64,000 nt of DNA from Bacillota bacterium (GTDB lineage Bacteria > Bacillota > Sulfobacillia > JACIYH01), in assembly GCA_030019365.1 (NCBI GenBank), contig JASEFA010000009.1:1-64000 (forward strand), written 5' to 3'. This document shows, piece by piece, positions 42,679 to 52,039 of this stretch (position 1 is its first letter; each line of letters starts with the position of its first letter). Under the pieces are notes generated by a model that ran no database searches, had not been told where the DNA came from, and was given only the letters and a program-made list of their open reading frames with translations. Both the position numbers and the translations under genes were made by a program.

Positions 42679-44419
42679 GGCCGGCCTCCTCCCGCGTACC
42701 ACCCAGCTGCGTCTCGTATATCTTCCGGTAGAGCGCGCTGGACCGCACCAGCTCCTCGTGGGTGCCCCTGCCCACAATGCGTCCCTGGTCCAGGACCACT
42801 ATCAGGTCGGCTGTCCGGACGGTGGAGAGTCTCTGGGCGATGATGAACGAAGTGCGATCCCGCAGGAGCCGGACGAACTCCTGCTGGATGCGGTACTCCG
42901 TCTCGGCGTCGACGCTGGAGGTTGATTCGTCGAACAGCAGGATGCGGGCGTCCATGAGGAGGGCCCGGGCTATGGCCACCCGCTGCTTCTGACCTCCGGA
43001 GAGCCCCACCCCCCGCTCCCCGATCACGGTGTCGTACCCCTGGGGCAGGGACGCGATGAAGTCGTGGATGTGAGCGGCCTGCGCGGCCCTGGCCACCTCT
43101 TCCAGGGTGGCCTCGGGGCGCCCGTAGGCGATGTTCTCCCGGATGGAAGCCGAAAAGAGGAAGGTCTCCTGGGTCACCACCCCCACCTGCCGGCGCAGGC
43201 TGTCCAGGGTCATGTCGCGCACGTCCACCCCGTCGATGAGCACCTGCCCCTGTTCCACGTCGTAGAAGCGGGGGATGAGGTGGATCAGGCTGCTCTTTCC
43301 CGACCCGGTGGGGCCCAGGATAACCACCGTCTGCCCGGGGAGCACCTCCAGGTCGATGTTCTCCAGGGCCCGGAATCCAGAACGGTAGCGGAAGGAGACC
43401 TTCTCAAAGCGGACCTGACCGCGGAAGGGGGGCATGGCGACCGCCCCCGGCTTCTCCTGCACTTCCGCGGGGGTGTCCAGGAGCTCAAACAGGCGCCCGG
43501 CCGCCGCCGTCCCCCGCGAGGTAAGGTTGACCAGGAACCCCAGCTGGCGGATGGGCATCATGAGCTGCCCCAGGTAGGACGTGAACGCCACCAGACCGCC
43601 CACGGTAAGGCGGCCCAGCATCACCTCCCGCCCCCCGTACCCCAGCACCAGGGCCGTACCCGCCGCCCCCAGGAAATTCATGTAGGGACCCCAGAAAGCC
43701 GCTCCCCGCAGGGCCTTCATGGTCATGTCCATATACAGCCGGTTCTGGACCGTGAACTTCGCCCTTTCCAGGTCCTCGCGTGCGAAGGACTGCACCACCC
43801 TGATACCGGCCAGGCTCTCCTGCAGGTAGGCGGTCAGCACGGCCATCTGCTGGTGGATCTGTCGCCACAGGGGGCGCACCCGGCGACCGAACTCCACCAC
43901 CGCATGGACCAGCGGGGGGAGCACGACCATGGACACCAGGGTCAGCCTCCAGTTGAGCCGCAAGAGCACCGCCACGGTGATGAGCACCTGCAGCAGGCTG
44001 TTTCCCATGCCCATGATGCCCATGGCCATGAACCGGTTGACCGTCTCCACGTCTATGGTGAGCCGCGACATGATCTGCCCGGTCTGGGCCTGATCGTAGA
44101 AGCCGAAGGAGAGCTGCTGCAGATGACCGAAAAGCCGGTTGCGCAGGTCATATGTAACCCGCTGGGCCACGTACTGCATGGAGTACCGCTGCAGGAAGCG
44201 GGATATCCCCTGCATCGCCGCCACCGCCACCAGGGCCAGGGCGCCCCAGGGCAGCAGCCCCCAGCGGCCCTGCTGCAGGATGGAGTCCACCACCCACATG
44301 AGCACCCAGGGGGAAAGGGCAGCCAGCACGGGCACCACCAGGATCATGAGGATGCCTCCGGCCAGCCGGCCCCGGTAAGGTCGCAGAAACGGCCCCAGCC
44401 GGCGCAGGACCCCCATCAT
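42659..44419 (-). CDS. ABC exporter subunit (YheI/LmrC-like, transmembrane plus ATPase)
   Basis: 586 residues: six membrane spans, then Walker A GPTGSGKSS (about 368), canonical signature LSGGQKQR, Walker B LLFDESTSSVD and H-loop AQRLS, where the usual His is replaced by Gln. The two subunits thus carry complementary departures from consensus (H-loop here, signature in the partner), the typical asymmetry of heterodimeric exporters. Its ATG region overlaps the abrB-like stop by 4 bp. Confidence 0.9.
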   Translation of the reverse strand: MMGVLRRLGPFLRPYRGRLAGGILMILVVPVLAALSPWVLMWVVDSILQQGRWGLLPWGALALVAVAAMQGISRFLQRYSMQYVAQRVTYDLRNRLFGHLQQLSFGFYDQAQTGQIMSRLTIDVETVNRFMAMGIMGMGNSLLQVLITVAVLLRLNWRLTLVSMVVLPPLVHAVVEFGRRVRPLWRQIHQQMAVLTAYLQESLAGIRVVQSFAREDLERAKFTVQNRLYMDMTMKALRGAAFWGPYMNFLGAAGTALVLGYGGREVMLGRLTVGGLVAFTSYLGQLMMPIRQLGFLVNLTSRGTAAAGRLFELLDTPAEVQEKPGAVAMPPFRGQVRFEKVSFRYRSGFRALENIDLEVLPGQTVVILGPTGSGKSSLIHLIPRFYDVEQGQVLIDGVDVRDMTLDSLRRQVGVVTQETFLFSASIRENIAYGRPEATLEEVARAAQAAHIHDFIASLPQGYDTVIGERGVGLSGGQKQRVAIARALLMDARILLFDESTSSVDAETEYRIQQEFVRLLRDRTSFIIAQRLSTVRTADLIVVLDQGRIVGRGTHEELVRSSALYRKIYETQLGGTREEAGHVVRTS

Positions 44420-44766
44420 GCTCCCTCGCCACCCACCGGTTCGCCCCTGCTCCCGGTCGGCTGTTCCCCGCCGGGCCGCCGACCAGCGCGCTCTTCGTCG
44501 CGGTCGGCATCCTCGAGGCGCAGGCCCACCGCCCGCAACAGGTCCTGCAGGTACTCGGTGACGAGGTCGGCCTTGAGCATGATCAATCCATTGCCGTGGT
44601 GATTGCCGAACACCATGACCTTATCGCCGATCTCCAGGCCCAGCTCCTTGCGCGCCTCCACCGGGATGACCACCTGGCCGCGCTCCCCCACGGTCGAGGA
44701 GCCGTAGAACCTGCCTCCCGGCAGATGCCCCACATGGCCCACCTTCTTGCCCAACGCACCCACCAC
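44416..44766 (-). CDS. AbrB/SpoVT-type transcriptional regulator
   Basis: 116 residues. The swapped-hairpin DNA-binding domain covers about 20-66 (STVGERGQVVIP and EARKELGLEIGDKV), followed by a short helix and a charged Gly/Arg tail. First gene of the operon with the two ABC exporter subunits and overlapping the first by 4 bp. A perfect 10-bp inverted repeat directly after its TATAAT box suggests that it or a partner represses its own operon. GTG start at 44766. Confidence 0.88.
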   Translation of the reverse strand: MVGALGKKVGHVGHLPGGRFYGSSTVGERGQVVIPVEARKELGLEIGDKVMVFGNHHGNGLIMLKADLVTEYLQDLLRAVGLRLEDADRDEERAGRRPGGEQPTGSRGEPVGGEGA

Positions 44767-44779
44767 CGGATATGAAAAG

Positions 44780-44811
44780 TACGATGGGTATCACCCATCG
44801 TACATATTATA
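44780..44811 (-). promoter_or_regulatory. Promoter with overlapping perfect operator (abrB-like/exporter operon)
   Basis: TATAAT at 44811-44806; the predicted start lies inside a perfect dyad TACGATGGGT-3-ACCCATCGTA (44780-44789 and 44793-44802). A protein bound there would block initiation. The -35 region (TTCCGC at 17 bases) is poor. Confidence 0.85.
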
Positions 44812-44867
44812 TCGCCTCTCGAAAGACTGCGGAAGGGGGCCACACCGGTGCCGTCACACGGCCCGCC

Positions 44868-44932
44868 GGCCTGCCGGCTACCGCCGCGACACCAGGCTGA
44901 TGGCCTGCCGGCTACCGCCGCGACACCAGGCT
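44868..44932. repeat. 31-bp tandem duplication of a gene end
   Basis: The 31-mer at 44902-44932 forms the last codons of the anti-sigma-like gene (stop at 44912) plus downstream bases. An identical copy lies at 44868-44898, with a 3-bp gap (period 34). Perfect identity suggests a recent event. Confidence 0.9.
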
Positions 44933-46372
44933 AGCGTCCACGTAGCCGACCGTACCCGCTTCTCCCACCAGCAGCAGGCCTTCCTGCCCGGTGCCATCGG
45001 AATCAAAGAAGTGCACCGACCGCAACGCCTCGCCCATCTCCGGGAAGGCCAGCCGGCGCACCCGGTACAGGCCCGGTCGGAACCAGGCGGCCATGCCCCC
45101 CCGGGGAACCCACTCCAGGACCGCCACCTCTCCCGCCGGATCTACTCCCGCCAGGATTGCCCCCGACGATACCGCCGTCCCAGGGCGGAAGAGGGGAGCC
45201 GCCAGCTTGCGCCAGCGCAAACGCCCATCCCGTCCCTCACCCAGATACGACACTTGTTCCTGGCCCGCCCTCACCGTCAGGTACACCGTGAGCCCTCTCT
45301 CCCCCTGGAACCCCGCCAGGTCGACGAGGTCGGGGTCGACGGACGCCCGGTATGGCGGCCCAGCCAGCTCCTCGGTATCAAGACCGCTGTGCTGCCAGGC
45401 CAGCAACCACAACCTGGCCTGGTATCCCTCCTGCTGCCGCATGGTTCCCGCGGCCAGGACTGTGCTCACGCCCGAGCCTCCCGGCAACGCCGCGAGGCGA
45501 CGTATGGGGCCGGGCAGGCTGACGGCGGCCGGTTGCCCGTTCAGCCGCAGGGCACCGGTGCCATCGACCCACAGGGCCTGCGGGGTCTCGTCGCCTGGGA
45601 GCAGCACGAGAGAACCCGATCCTCCGGCTGCCGGGAGGAGGTTCTCCCCGCCCACCAGCGACCCTTCCACATAGCGCCAAACCCTGCCCGTGCCCGTCAC
45701 CACCACGGCCTGCCCCGAGACCGCACCCGCATAAGCCAGCGGCTCGGCCAGCCGTACCTCCTGCACGTCGGGTGCCGCCGCCAGGCCGGCGGGGCGGGCC
45801 AACCCCCCCATCTGGACGGTGCCCGCGGCCGCATTCTCCTGGGCGGTGGTTGAGCCCAGCACGGGCACGCGGCGCACCCGGGCGGGAGCGGCCTTGGCGC
45901 TGTACCACCCTCCCTCGGGCGTACGGTCCGACGCCGTCACCTGACCCGCTCCCCCGGGCGTCGGGGCGGAGCCCGCCCCGGGCACCGCGGCCGGGCGGGA
46001 GGCGCCTCCCGCCTGAACTTCACTACCCTCTCCGGGAGCGCGCGCAGACATGAGCAGGCCCCGTGCCCCGGGGACCTCCTCGACCACTGGAGGCACCTGC
46101 GCGCGCAGGTCGATCACCACGCCCCCCATCATGATGAGCACCATCGCCGCCACCGCCGCCAGGCGGAGGGCGTACACCACCCGACGCCGGCTCTCCCGGG
46201 CCAGGACCTGGGGCACCCGGGCCAGCACTCGCCGTCGCATGCTGACGTCGAACACCAGGTCCGGCGGGATCAGCCCCTCGGCCCACGCCGGCATGGTTCG
46301 GAGCAGTTGCTCACAGGAACCAGTGTCCGGACTCTTAACTCTACCCGGTCTTCGGCCCCGCTCCCTGGTCAT
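44912..46372 (-). CDS. Membrane anti-sigma-like protein with large extracytoplasmic domain
   Basis: 486 residues: cytoplasmic N-terminus of about 65 residues without a zinc-finger motif, one membrane span (about 68-86), a Pro/Ala/Gly-rich linker (about 95-170) and a beta-rich domain that could be a propeller. The ATG overlaps the stop of the ECF sigma gene (ATGA), the arrangement expected of an anti-sigma factor. The sensing domain matches no family recognised here; the signal is unknown. Confidence 0.72.
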   Translation of the reverse strand: MTRERGRRPGRVKSPDTGSCEQLLRTMPAWAEGLIPPDLVFDVSMRRRVLARVPQVLARESRRRVVYALRLAAVAAMVLIMMGGVVIDLRAQVPPVVEEVPGARGLLMSARAPGEGSEVQAGGASRPAAVPGAGSAPTPGGAGQVTASDRTPEGGWYSAKAAPARVRRVPVLGSTTAQENAAAGTVQMGGLARPAGLAAAPDVQEVRLAEPLAYAGAVSGQAVVVTGTGRVWRYVEGSLVGGENLLPAAGGSGSLVLLPGDETPQALWVDGTGALRLNGQPAAVSLPGPIRRLAALPGGSGVSTVLAAGTMRQQEGYQARLWLLAWQHSGLDTEELAGPPYRASVDPDLVDLAGFQGERGLTVYLTVRAGQEQVSYLGEGRDGRLRWRKLAAPLFRPGTAVSSGAILAGVDPAGEVAVLEWVPRGGMAAWFRPGLYRVRRLAFPEMGEALRSVHFFDSDGTGQEGLLLVGEAGTVGYVDASLVSRR

Positions 46373-46944
46373 GAGGTCCAGCCCTCTTTCTCTAACAGGG
46401 TCTTCAGCATGAGCCTGGCCCGGTGTAACCTGGATCTCACCGTAGCGGGCACCACGCCCGTGGCCCGCGCGATCTCTATCGTGTCGTAACCGCTCCAGTA
46501 GTGCAGCATCACCACGTCCCTGTACACCGGCGGCAATCTCCTCACCATGGAGAGCATCCTCTGCTCCTCTACCCGCCGCCACCCTCCCTCCCCATCGTCC
46601 CCCGGCGTGGCCGGAAGGGGATCGGCCACCAGCATGGTACGACCGGCGGCTCGTTGCCGGTCCCGGCACAGGTTAAGGCAGATGCGCCCCAACCATACGC
46701 CCAGCTGACACTCTCCCCGGAACTGGCTCCCCTTCGCCAGAGCCCGCAGGAAGGTTTCCTGAGCCACGTCCTCCGACTCGTGGCGATCTCCCAGGGTGAG
46801 GTAGGCGAGGCGGAGGATGTAGTCACCGTACTTCTGCATGGCCTGCTCCAGGGCCCGGCCCGGGTCGGAACGGTAGACCCGGAGCCACTCTGCGGCTTCG
46901 GGCACCACACCTCGACCCGATGCCGGTATGTCGGTTCCACTCAT
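46369..46944 (-). CDS. ECF RNA polymerase sigma factor
   Basis: 191 residues from the ATG at 46944. Region 2 (YGDYILRLAYLTLGD, EDVAQETFLRAL) and region 4 (LPPVYRDVVMLHYWSGYDT, IARATGVVPATVRSRL) are complete. Coupled to the membrane protein gene downstream. The ribosome site is weak. A short perfect inverted repeat CTTGC/GCAAG lies upstream at about 46964-46976. Confidence 0.9.
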   Translation of the reverse strand: MSGTDIPASGRGVVPEAAEWLRVYRSDPGRALEQAMQKYGDYILRLAYLTLGDRHESEDVAQETFLRALAKGSQFRGECQLGVWLGRICLNLCRDRQRAAGRTMLVADPLPATPGDDGEGGWRRVEEQRMLSMVRRLPPVYRDVVMLHYWSGYDTIEIARATGVVPATVRSRLHRARLMLKTLLEKEGWTS

Positions 46945-47220
46945 ATGACGCCCCACGTCCCGCTTGCGTTGCAAGCCCGATGTCGACCGAATCCGCCAGC
47001 CTAAGCAATTCTGCTCCGACGGTCGTGTTTCCTCTGCAACGTTTGCCGGGCCTGACCCGTCTGTAGAGCGGGTGGCAGGCAGGCCGGCTACCGGGAAGCA
47101 GTCCGCCCCGCACGCCCGAGTCTGGAGGGTCGGGACCTGACGCCCGCAAGAGAGGCGCGGCCGCACCGGAGGAAATACCAGCGCCCCGCCATCCTTCCGG
47201 TGCGATTCGCGCCTTCTTGC
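46945..47220. other. Gap between the ECF sigma gene and the radical SAM gene
   Basis: 276 bases with no supported gene. It must hold the sigma-operon promoter; the only visible symmetry is the short CTTGC/GCAAG repeat. No terminator with a T-run is seen for the radical SAM gene. Confidence 0.55.
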
Positions 47221-48651
47221 TCAGGACTTGCCCGGCGAACCGGCCAGGTGCCCTCGCAGGTAGAAGCGAGGGTTCAAGCTGCACCTGACGCCGCGGGCGA
47301 TCCGCCACACGTGGGAGAGGGACACTCGCCCCGCCGCCAGATTCCGGAAGAGGATCATGACGTTGGGGACCAGGTACCAGCCCGAACGCACCGCCGTCCG
47401 GTAGAGGGACGTAAACTCCCGGTAGAACTCCTCCAGCTTGAGACGGGTGGGAACCACGCTGTGGAACAGGTCATAGAGCTCGTAGTTGCTGGTGGTGAGC
47501 CGGTCCCTCCATTTGCGGTACAGATCCGTCCCCGGCAACGGGGTGAGCACGGCGATGGAGGGTGCTGAAATCCGGTATCTGCGCAGGAAAGAGCGCAGCT
47601 TCTCGAACTGGCGCCTGGTGTACTCGGGATCCACGATGAACGACGGCGTGACCGCTATGCCCAGCCGCCGCAGCAAGTCCAGGGCCCGCACGTTGTTCTC
47701 CACCGTGTTCCCCTTGTTGAGCGCCTGCAACTCCTCGTCATCCACCTTCTCGATCCCGATGAACACGCGGTACAGGCCCACTTCCTTCCACAGGCGCAAG
47801 AGGTCCGGGTGCTTGACCACGGTGTCGCTGCGGGCCTGAATGGTGTAACGATGGCGGATGCGGTTCTGGCGCAGCTCCCGGGCGATGGCCTCCGCCCGCG
47901 GCACGCTGAGAAGGAAGTTGTCGTCGGTGATAAGGACGTACTCCTCCCGCACTCCGTCGAGCTCCTCTGCCACCCGCACCGGGCTCTTCACCCGTACCGT
48001 CCCCCCATAGAACTTCCACACCGAACAGAAGGTGCACCGGTGGGGACACCCGCGGGCGGTTTCCACGGAGGCCATGGGAGCTTGCAGCCCCAGGTAGTAC
48101 TGACGGCGGTACCGGGCGGCCAGGTGCCGGGCAACCGGAGGCAGCTCGTCCAGGGCCGCGGGCGTCCGGGCACCCGTTGCCACCTGCCCCGACCGGGTGT
48201 TGAGCACCAGGCCGGGCACATCCCGCAGGCAGCCGCCCCCGGCCACCGTGTCAACCAGCTCCCGTGCGGTAATCTCACCCTCCCCCACCACCACCGCATC
48301 CACCTCGGGAACGGCGAAATCCTCCGGGGACAGGGAGGCGTGATGGCCGCCGACGAAAACAAAGCATTCCGGCCGTCGTTCCTTGACCCGCCGCGCCAGC
48401 GCGCGGGTGCGGTAGACGTCCATCGTGAACCCGCAGCCTATCCCGCACATCCCGGGCTCGAATTCGGCCAGCGCGTGCTCGAGGTCGCGCGGCACCAGAA
48501 GATCGAGAAGCATCACCTCGTGAGGAGGACCGGGCCGCGGGTCGAGCAGCGCGCCCCCCACCGCTTCCAGGCCCAGGGGCTCCACCACGGCAGTGCCGCC
48601 GAAGCCCACGCCTCCTTTGGGGCGGGGCTGAACCAACAGAACTCTCGCCAC
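47221..48651 (-). CDS. B12-binding domain radical SAM protein
   Basis: 476 residues from the GTG at 48651 (GGGAGGGG 8 bases upstream; ATG at 48669 is possible). N-terminal cobalamin-binding Rossmann domain (LLVQPRP, FVFVGGHHAS) and a radical SAM domain with ARGCPHRCTFCSVW (Cys-x3-Cys-x2-Cys, about 200). The order and the C-terminal helical part resemble B12-dependent methyltransferases such as the hopanoid methylase HpnR and related enzymes, but the substrate cannot be assigned. Downstream of nrdJ, another B12-dependent gene. Confidence 0.85.
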   Translation of the reverse strand: MARVLLVQPRPKGGVGFGGTAVVEPLGLEAVGGALLDPRPGPPHEVMLLDLLVPRDLEHALAEFEPGMCGIGCGFTMDVYRTRALARRVKERRPECFVFVGGHHASLSPEDFAVPEVDAVVVGEGEITARELVDTVAGGGCLRDVPGLVLNTRSGQVATGARTPAALDELPPVARHLAARYRRQYYLGLQAPMASVETARGCPHRCTFCSVWKFYGGTVRVKSPVRVAEELDGVREEYVLITDDNFLLSVPRAEAIARELRQNRIRHRYTIQARSDTVVKHPDLLRLWKEVGLYRVFIGIEKVDDEELQALNKGNTVENNVRALDLLRRLGIAVTPSFIVDPEYTRRQFEKLRSFLRRYRISAPSIAVLTPLPGTDLYRKWRDRLTTSNYELYDLFHSVVPTRLKLEEFYREFTSLYRTAVRSGWYLVPNVMILFRNLAAGRVSLSHVWRIARGVRCSLNPRFYLRGHLAGSPGKS

Positions 48652-48709
48652 CTGCACCACCCCTCCCATATCTTGCGCCCCAAAGCCAGCCCACCCGACC
48701 GTCCCCGCT

Positions 48710-48765
48710 GCCGGGATCGTCCTCGGTGGCCAGGATCGTCCTCAATGCCGGGGTCGTCCCCGGCG
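48710..48765. repeat. 18-19 bp tandem repeat, three copies
   Basis: GCCGGGATCGTCCTCGGTG (48710-48728), GCCAGGATCGTCCTCAAT (48729-48746) and GCCGGGGTCGTCCCCGG plus two bases (48747-48765), in the gap between nrdJ and the radical SAM gene. No T-run follows. Confidence 0.8.
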
Positions 48766-48784
48766 GCTGCCAGCGCCGCACCAG

Positions 48785-51529
48785 CTAGCCGCAACGGGAG
48801 TACCCGCAGAAGTGGCACACCAGGCAGCCGCTTTCGTGGGTGAGATGGCCGCCGCACTCGGGACAGGCACCCATGTGGTTGTCCACAGGATCCAGGGTCA
48901 CTGCCACCGCGTCGCTCGGGCCCGGATTGCCGCCTCCCACCCCGCCGGGCACGTCCTCGGCGGCGGCGTCCTCACGGGCGCCATCCTCCCGGGCGGAAGC
49001 TTCGCCACCGGCACTTGCACGGGCGGCAGCCTCGCGGCCGGCGGCCTTCCGCTTCAAATAGCGTTCCAGGACGATGCCGATGGCATCCGGGCAGGAGAGC
49101 ACCATCCCCCCGCCTTCCAGCCAGGCGGGAGACGGGCAACGGATTCCTCGCAGTTCCTTCACGATGGACTCGGGCCGCACCCCCGACCGCAGGGCCAGCG
49201 AAATGAGCCGGGCCACCGCCTCGGACTGGGACGCCGCACACCCGCCCGACTTGCCCATCGAGGCAAACACCTCGCACAGGCCGTAGTCGTCCTCGTTGAT
49301 GGTCACATAGAGGTTCCCGCAACCCGTCTTGATGCGCTCAGTCGCGCCCCGAGTCACCGCCGGTCGCGCCCGCGGCGTGATGCCGTTCGGGCCGCCCGCG
49401 GTGGCCGCGGCCGCCACCCGCGGGCCGGCTCCCCCGCCCTCAGCCACCGGCGGCTCGCCCGCACCCGCGGATGCGGACTCACCCACACTCGGGCCGCCAC
49501 CTGCGCTGCCCGCGGGTCCCGCGACCCCCTCGCGGCGCCCCTCCTCCCCGGCAGGGCCTGGTACTGCCCTTTTCTTCAACGCCCCCACGTTCAGCACCTG
49601 CTCCTCCCGGCTGCGATCGCGATAGATGGTCACACCCTTGCACCCCAGCTCATAGGCCAGGAAATACACCTTCGCCACATCCTCGCAGGTGGCCTGGTTG
49701 GGCATGTTCACCGTCTTGGAGACGGCATTGTCTGTATGGGCCTGGAAAGCGGCCTGCATGCGGATGTGCCACTCCGGGTCGACCTCGAGGGCGGTCACGA
49801 AAACCCGCTGCCAGCGCTCGGGGACCTCGGGCAGGCCCCGCACCGACCCGCGCTCCGCCACCACCCGCATCAGCTCCGGGGTGCGGAACCCCTCCCTCTG
49901 GGCCACCTCCTCGAAGAGGGGGTTCACCTCCACGAGTTGCCGTCCCTCCAGCACCTTGCGGAAGAAAGCCAGGGCAAAGAGGGGCTCGATGCCCGACGAG
50001 CAGCCGGCGATGATGCTGACGGTCCCCGTGGGGGCGATGGTGGTGAGAGTAGCGTTGCGCACCGGGGGCCCGTCCCGGAACACGCTGCGGCCGAAGTTGG
50101 GGAATGCCCCCCGCTCCCCGGCCAGCTCCCGGGTCGCCTCCAGGGCCTGCCCGCGGATGAACCCCATCACCTCGTCGGCCAGCCGCAGAGCCTCCTCGGA
50201 GTGGTAGGAGATGCCCAGCTTGATGAGCATGTCCGCCCAGCCCATCACCCCCAACCCGATCTTCCGGTTGCCGTGCGCCATAACCTCGATTTCCGGCAGG
50301 GGGTACCTGTTGGCGTCTATGATGTTGTCCAGACAACGGACACCCAGACGGCTGAGCCGGGCCAGCTCTTCCCAATCGATGGCTTCCCGGGCGTGCGCCA
50401 ACCCGGGCCCCGGTCCCCCGCTGGAATCGCAATCAGGCCTTACAACCTGAGAAAGGTTGATAGAACCGAGGCAACACGCCTCGTGCGGTAGCAGGGGCTG
50501 TTCGCCGCAGGGATTGGTACTCTCGATTTCACCCAATTCTGGCGTGGGGTTATCCCGGTTCAGGCGATCGAGGAATACGATGCCGGGCTCGCCGTTCCGC
50601 CAGGCGCCCTCCACTATGCGGTCGAACACCTGGCGCGCCCGCAGGCGCCCCACCGCCTTACCCGTGCGGGGGTTGATCAGGTCGTACTCGGCATCCTCCT
50701 TCACCCCCCGCATGAACTCCTCGGTGATGCCCACGGAGATGTTGAAGTTGGTGATGTCGGCGTTGTCCTGCTTGCTGGTGATGAACTCCAGGATGTCGGG
50801 GTGATCCACCCGCAGGATACCCATGTTCGCCCCCCGGCGCGTGCCTCCTTGCTTGATGGCCTCGGTGGCCGCGTTGAACACGCGCATGAAGGAGACCGGT
50901 CCGGACGCCACGCCTCCCGTGGTACGCACCACGTCGTTCTTGGGACGCAGGCGCGAGAAGCTCATCCCGGTGCCGCCGCCGGACTGGTGGATGAGGGCGG
51001 CGTGCTTGATACTCTCGAAGATGCCCGCCAGGGAGTCCTCCACCGGCAGCACGAAACAGGCGGATAGCTGGCTCAGCTCCCGGCCCGCGTTCATGAGGGT
51101 GGGGGAATTGAACATGAACTGCTTCTCCGTCATGGCCTGGTAAAGCTCATCCTGGAAGGACCGGATGCGGGTGCTTTCCCGCTCCATCACCCGGACCAGT
51201 TCATCGAAGGATACTCTCATGTGCCCGTGAGCGTCCAGCCATATGTAAGCCCGCTGCAGCATCTCCCAGTCCCAGCGGGTAAGACCCTCGACGGCCCCGA
51301 CCCGCTCCGGGCGTGCCTGGGCATCGGGGGCCGGCTCGGCGTGGGGTGCCTGGGTCCCCGCGGGATCGTAAGCGTCCGGCAGATAGAGGCCTTCCACCAG
51401 GGAGATGTTCCGCGCCACGCGTCGGAACAGTTGCGCGGGTGTCTCCACCACTTTCCCCTGCTCATCTTTGGCCAGATACCTCTTGCGCAGCACCACCAGC
51501 GCGTTCTCACTGAACCCCAGCTCGGCCAC
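48785..51529 (-). CDS. nrdJ: Adenosylcobalamin-dependent ribonucleotide reductase (class II)
   Basis: 914 residues. Catalytic barrel with SACFVLPVEDS, the radical Cys region STNPCGEQPLLPHEACCLG (about 335-353), and IAPTGTVSIIAG. C-terminal TSCPD-type domain (TINEDDYGLCEVF) and a terminal zinc ribbon (CPECGGH...CHFCGYSRCG). A Gly/Ala-rich linker of about 75 residues separates the barrel from the TSCPD domain. Reduces ribonucleotides using B12, without oxygen. GTG start at 51529, 15 bp after nrdR. Confidence 0.95.
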   Translation of the reverse strand: MAELGFSENALVVLRKRYLAKDEQGKVVETPAQLFRRVARNISLVEGLYLPDAYDPAGTQAPHAEPAPDAQARPERVGAVEGLTRWDWEMLQRAYIWLDAHGHMRVSFDELVRVMERESTRIRSFQDELYQAMTEKQFMFNSPTLMNAGRELSQLSACFVLPVEDSLAGIFESIKHAALIHQSGGGTGMSFSRLRPKNDVVRTTGGVASGPVSFMRVFNAATEAIKQGGTRRGANMGILRVDHPDILEFITSKQDNADITNFNISVGITEEFMRGVKEDAEYDLINPRTGKAVGRLRARQVFDRIVEGAWRNGEPGIVFLDRLNRDNPTPELGEIESTNPCGEQPLLPHEACCLGSINLSQVVRPDCDSSGGPGPGLAHAREAIDWEELARLSRLGVRCLDNIIDANRYPLPEIEVMAHGNRKIGLGVMGWADMLIKLGISYHSEEALRLADEVMGFIRGQALEATRELAGERGAFPNFGRSVFRDGPPVRNATLTTIAPTGTVSIIAGCSSGIEPLFALAFFRKVLEGRQLVEVNPLFEEVAQREGFRTPELMRVVAERGSVRGLPEVPERWQRVFVTALEVDPEWHIRMQAAFQAHTDNAVSKTVNMPNQATCEDVAKVYFLAYELGCKGVTIYRDRSREEQVLNVGALKKRAVPGPAGEEGRREGVAGPAGSAGGGPSVGESASAGAGEPPVAEGGGAGPRVAAAATAGGPNGITPRARPAVTRGATERIKTGCGNLYVTINEDDYGLCEVFASMGKSGGCAASQSEAVARLISLALRSGVRPESIVKELRGIRCPSPAWLEGGGMVLSCPDAIGIVLERYLKRKAAGREAAARASAGGEASAREDGAREDAAAEDVPGGVGGGNPGPSDAVAVTLDPVDNHMGACPECGGHLTHESGCLVCHFCGYSRCG

Positions 51530-51544
51530 TCCCTCTCCCCCTCT

Positions 51545-52039
51545 CTAGCCTGACGTGGTTGCGGCGGGCCCGCCTCTGCGACCTTCCCGCTCGCGCAGCA
51601 GGCGCTGTACCTCTTCGGCAAACCGCCTCAGATCGGCGAACTGCCTGTACACCGACGCAAAGCGCACGTAGGCCACCTCATCCAGTTCCCGCAGGTGCTC
51701 CATGACCATCTCACCGATGAGGCGCGACTCCACCTCCCGCTCTCCCCGCGAGCGCAGTTCCTTCTCTATCTCCCGCACCACCTGGTGCAGCCGCTCGGAA
51801 TGCACCGGCCTCTTCTCGCACGCCTTAAGCAGCCCCCCCAGAATCTTGGCGGGGTCGAACTGCTCCCGCCGCCCATCCTTCTTCACCACCACCAGAGGAA
51901 GCTCGTCCACCTTCTCATAGGTCGTAAACCGACGCTGGCAACTCTCACACTCGCGTCGCCTGCGGATAACCGCACCGTCCTCCGTTGGACGCGAGTCGAG
52001 AACCCTGCTCTCGGGGAACCCGCAATACGGGCACTTCAC
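51545..52039 (-). CDS. nrdR: Transcriptional repressor NrdR
   Basis: 164 residues from the GTG at 52039 (MKCPYCG start typical of the family; the frame to 52063 is not needed). N-terminal zinc ribbon with CPYC and CESC, then an ATP-cone domain ([16 protein letters not shown]). It senses ATP/dATP and represses reductase genes. First gene of the nrdR-nrdJ operon, probably autoregulated through the promoter at 52166-52193. Confidence 0.95.
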   Translation of the reverse strand: MKCPYCGFPESRVLDSRPTEDGAVIRRRRECESCQRRFTTYEKVDELPLVVVKKDGRREQFDPAKILGGLLKACEKRPVHSERLHQVVREIEKELRSRGEREVESRLIGEMVMEHLRELDEVAYVRFASVYRQFADLRRFAEEVQRLLREREGRRGGPAATTSG

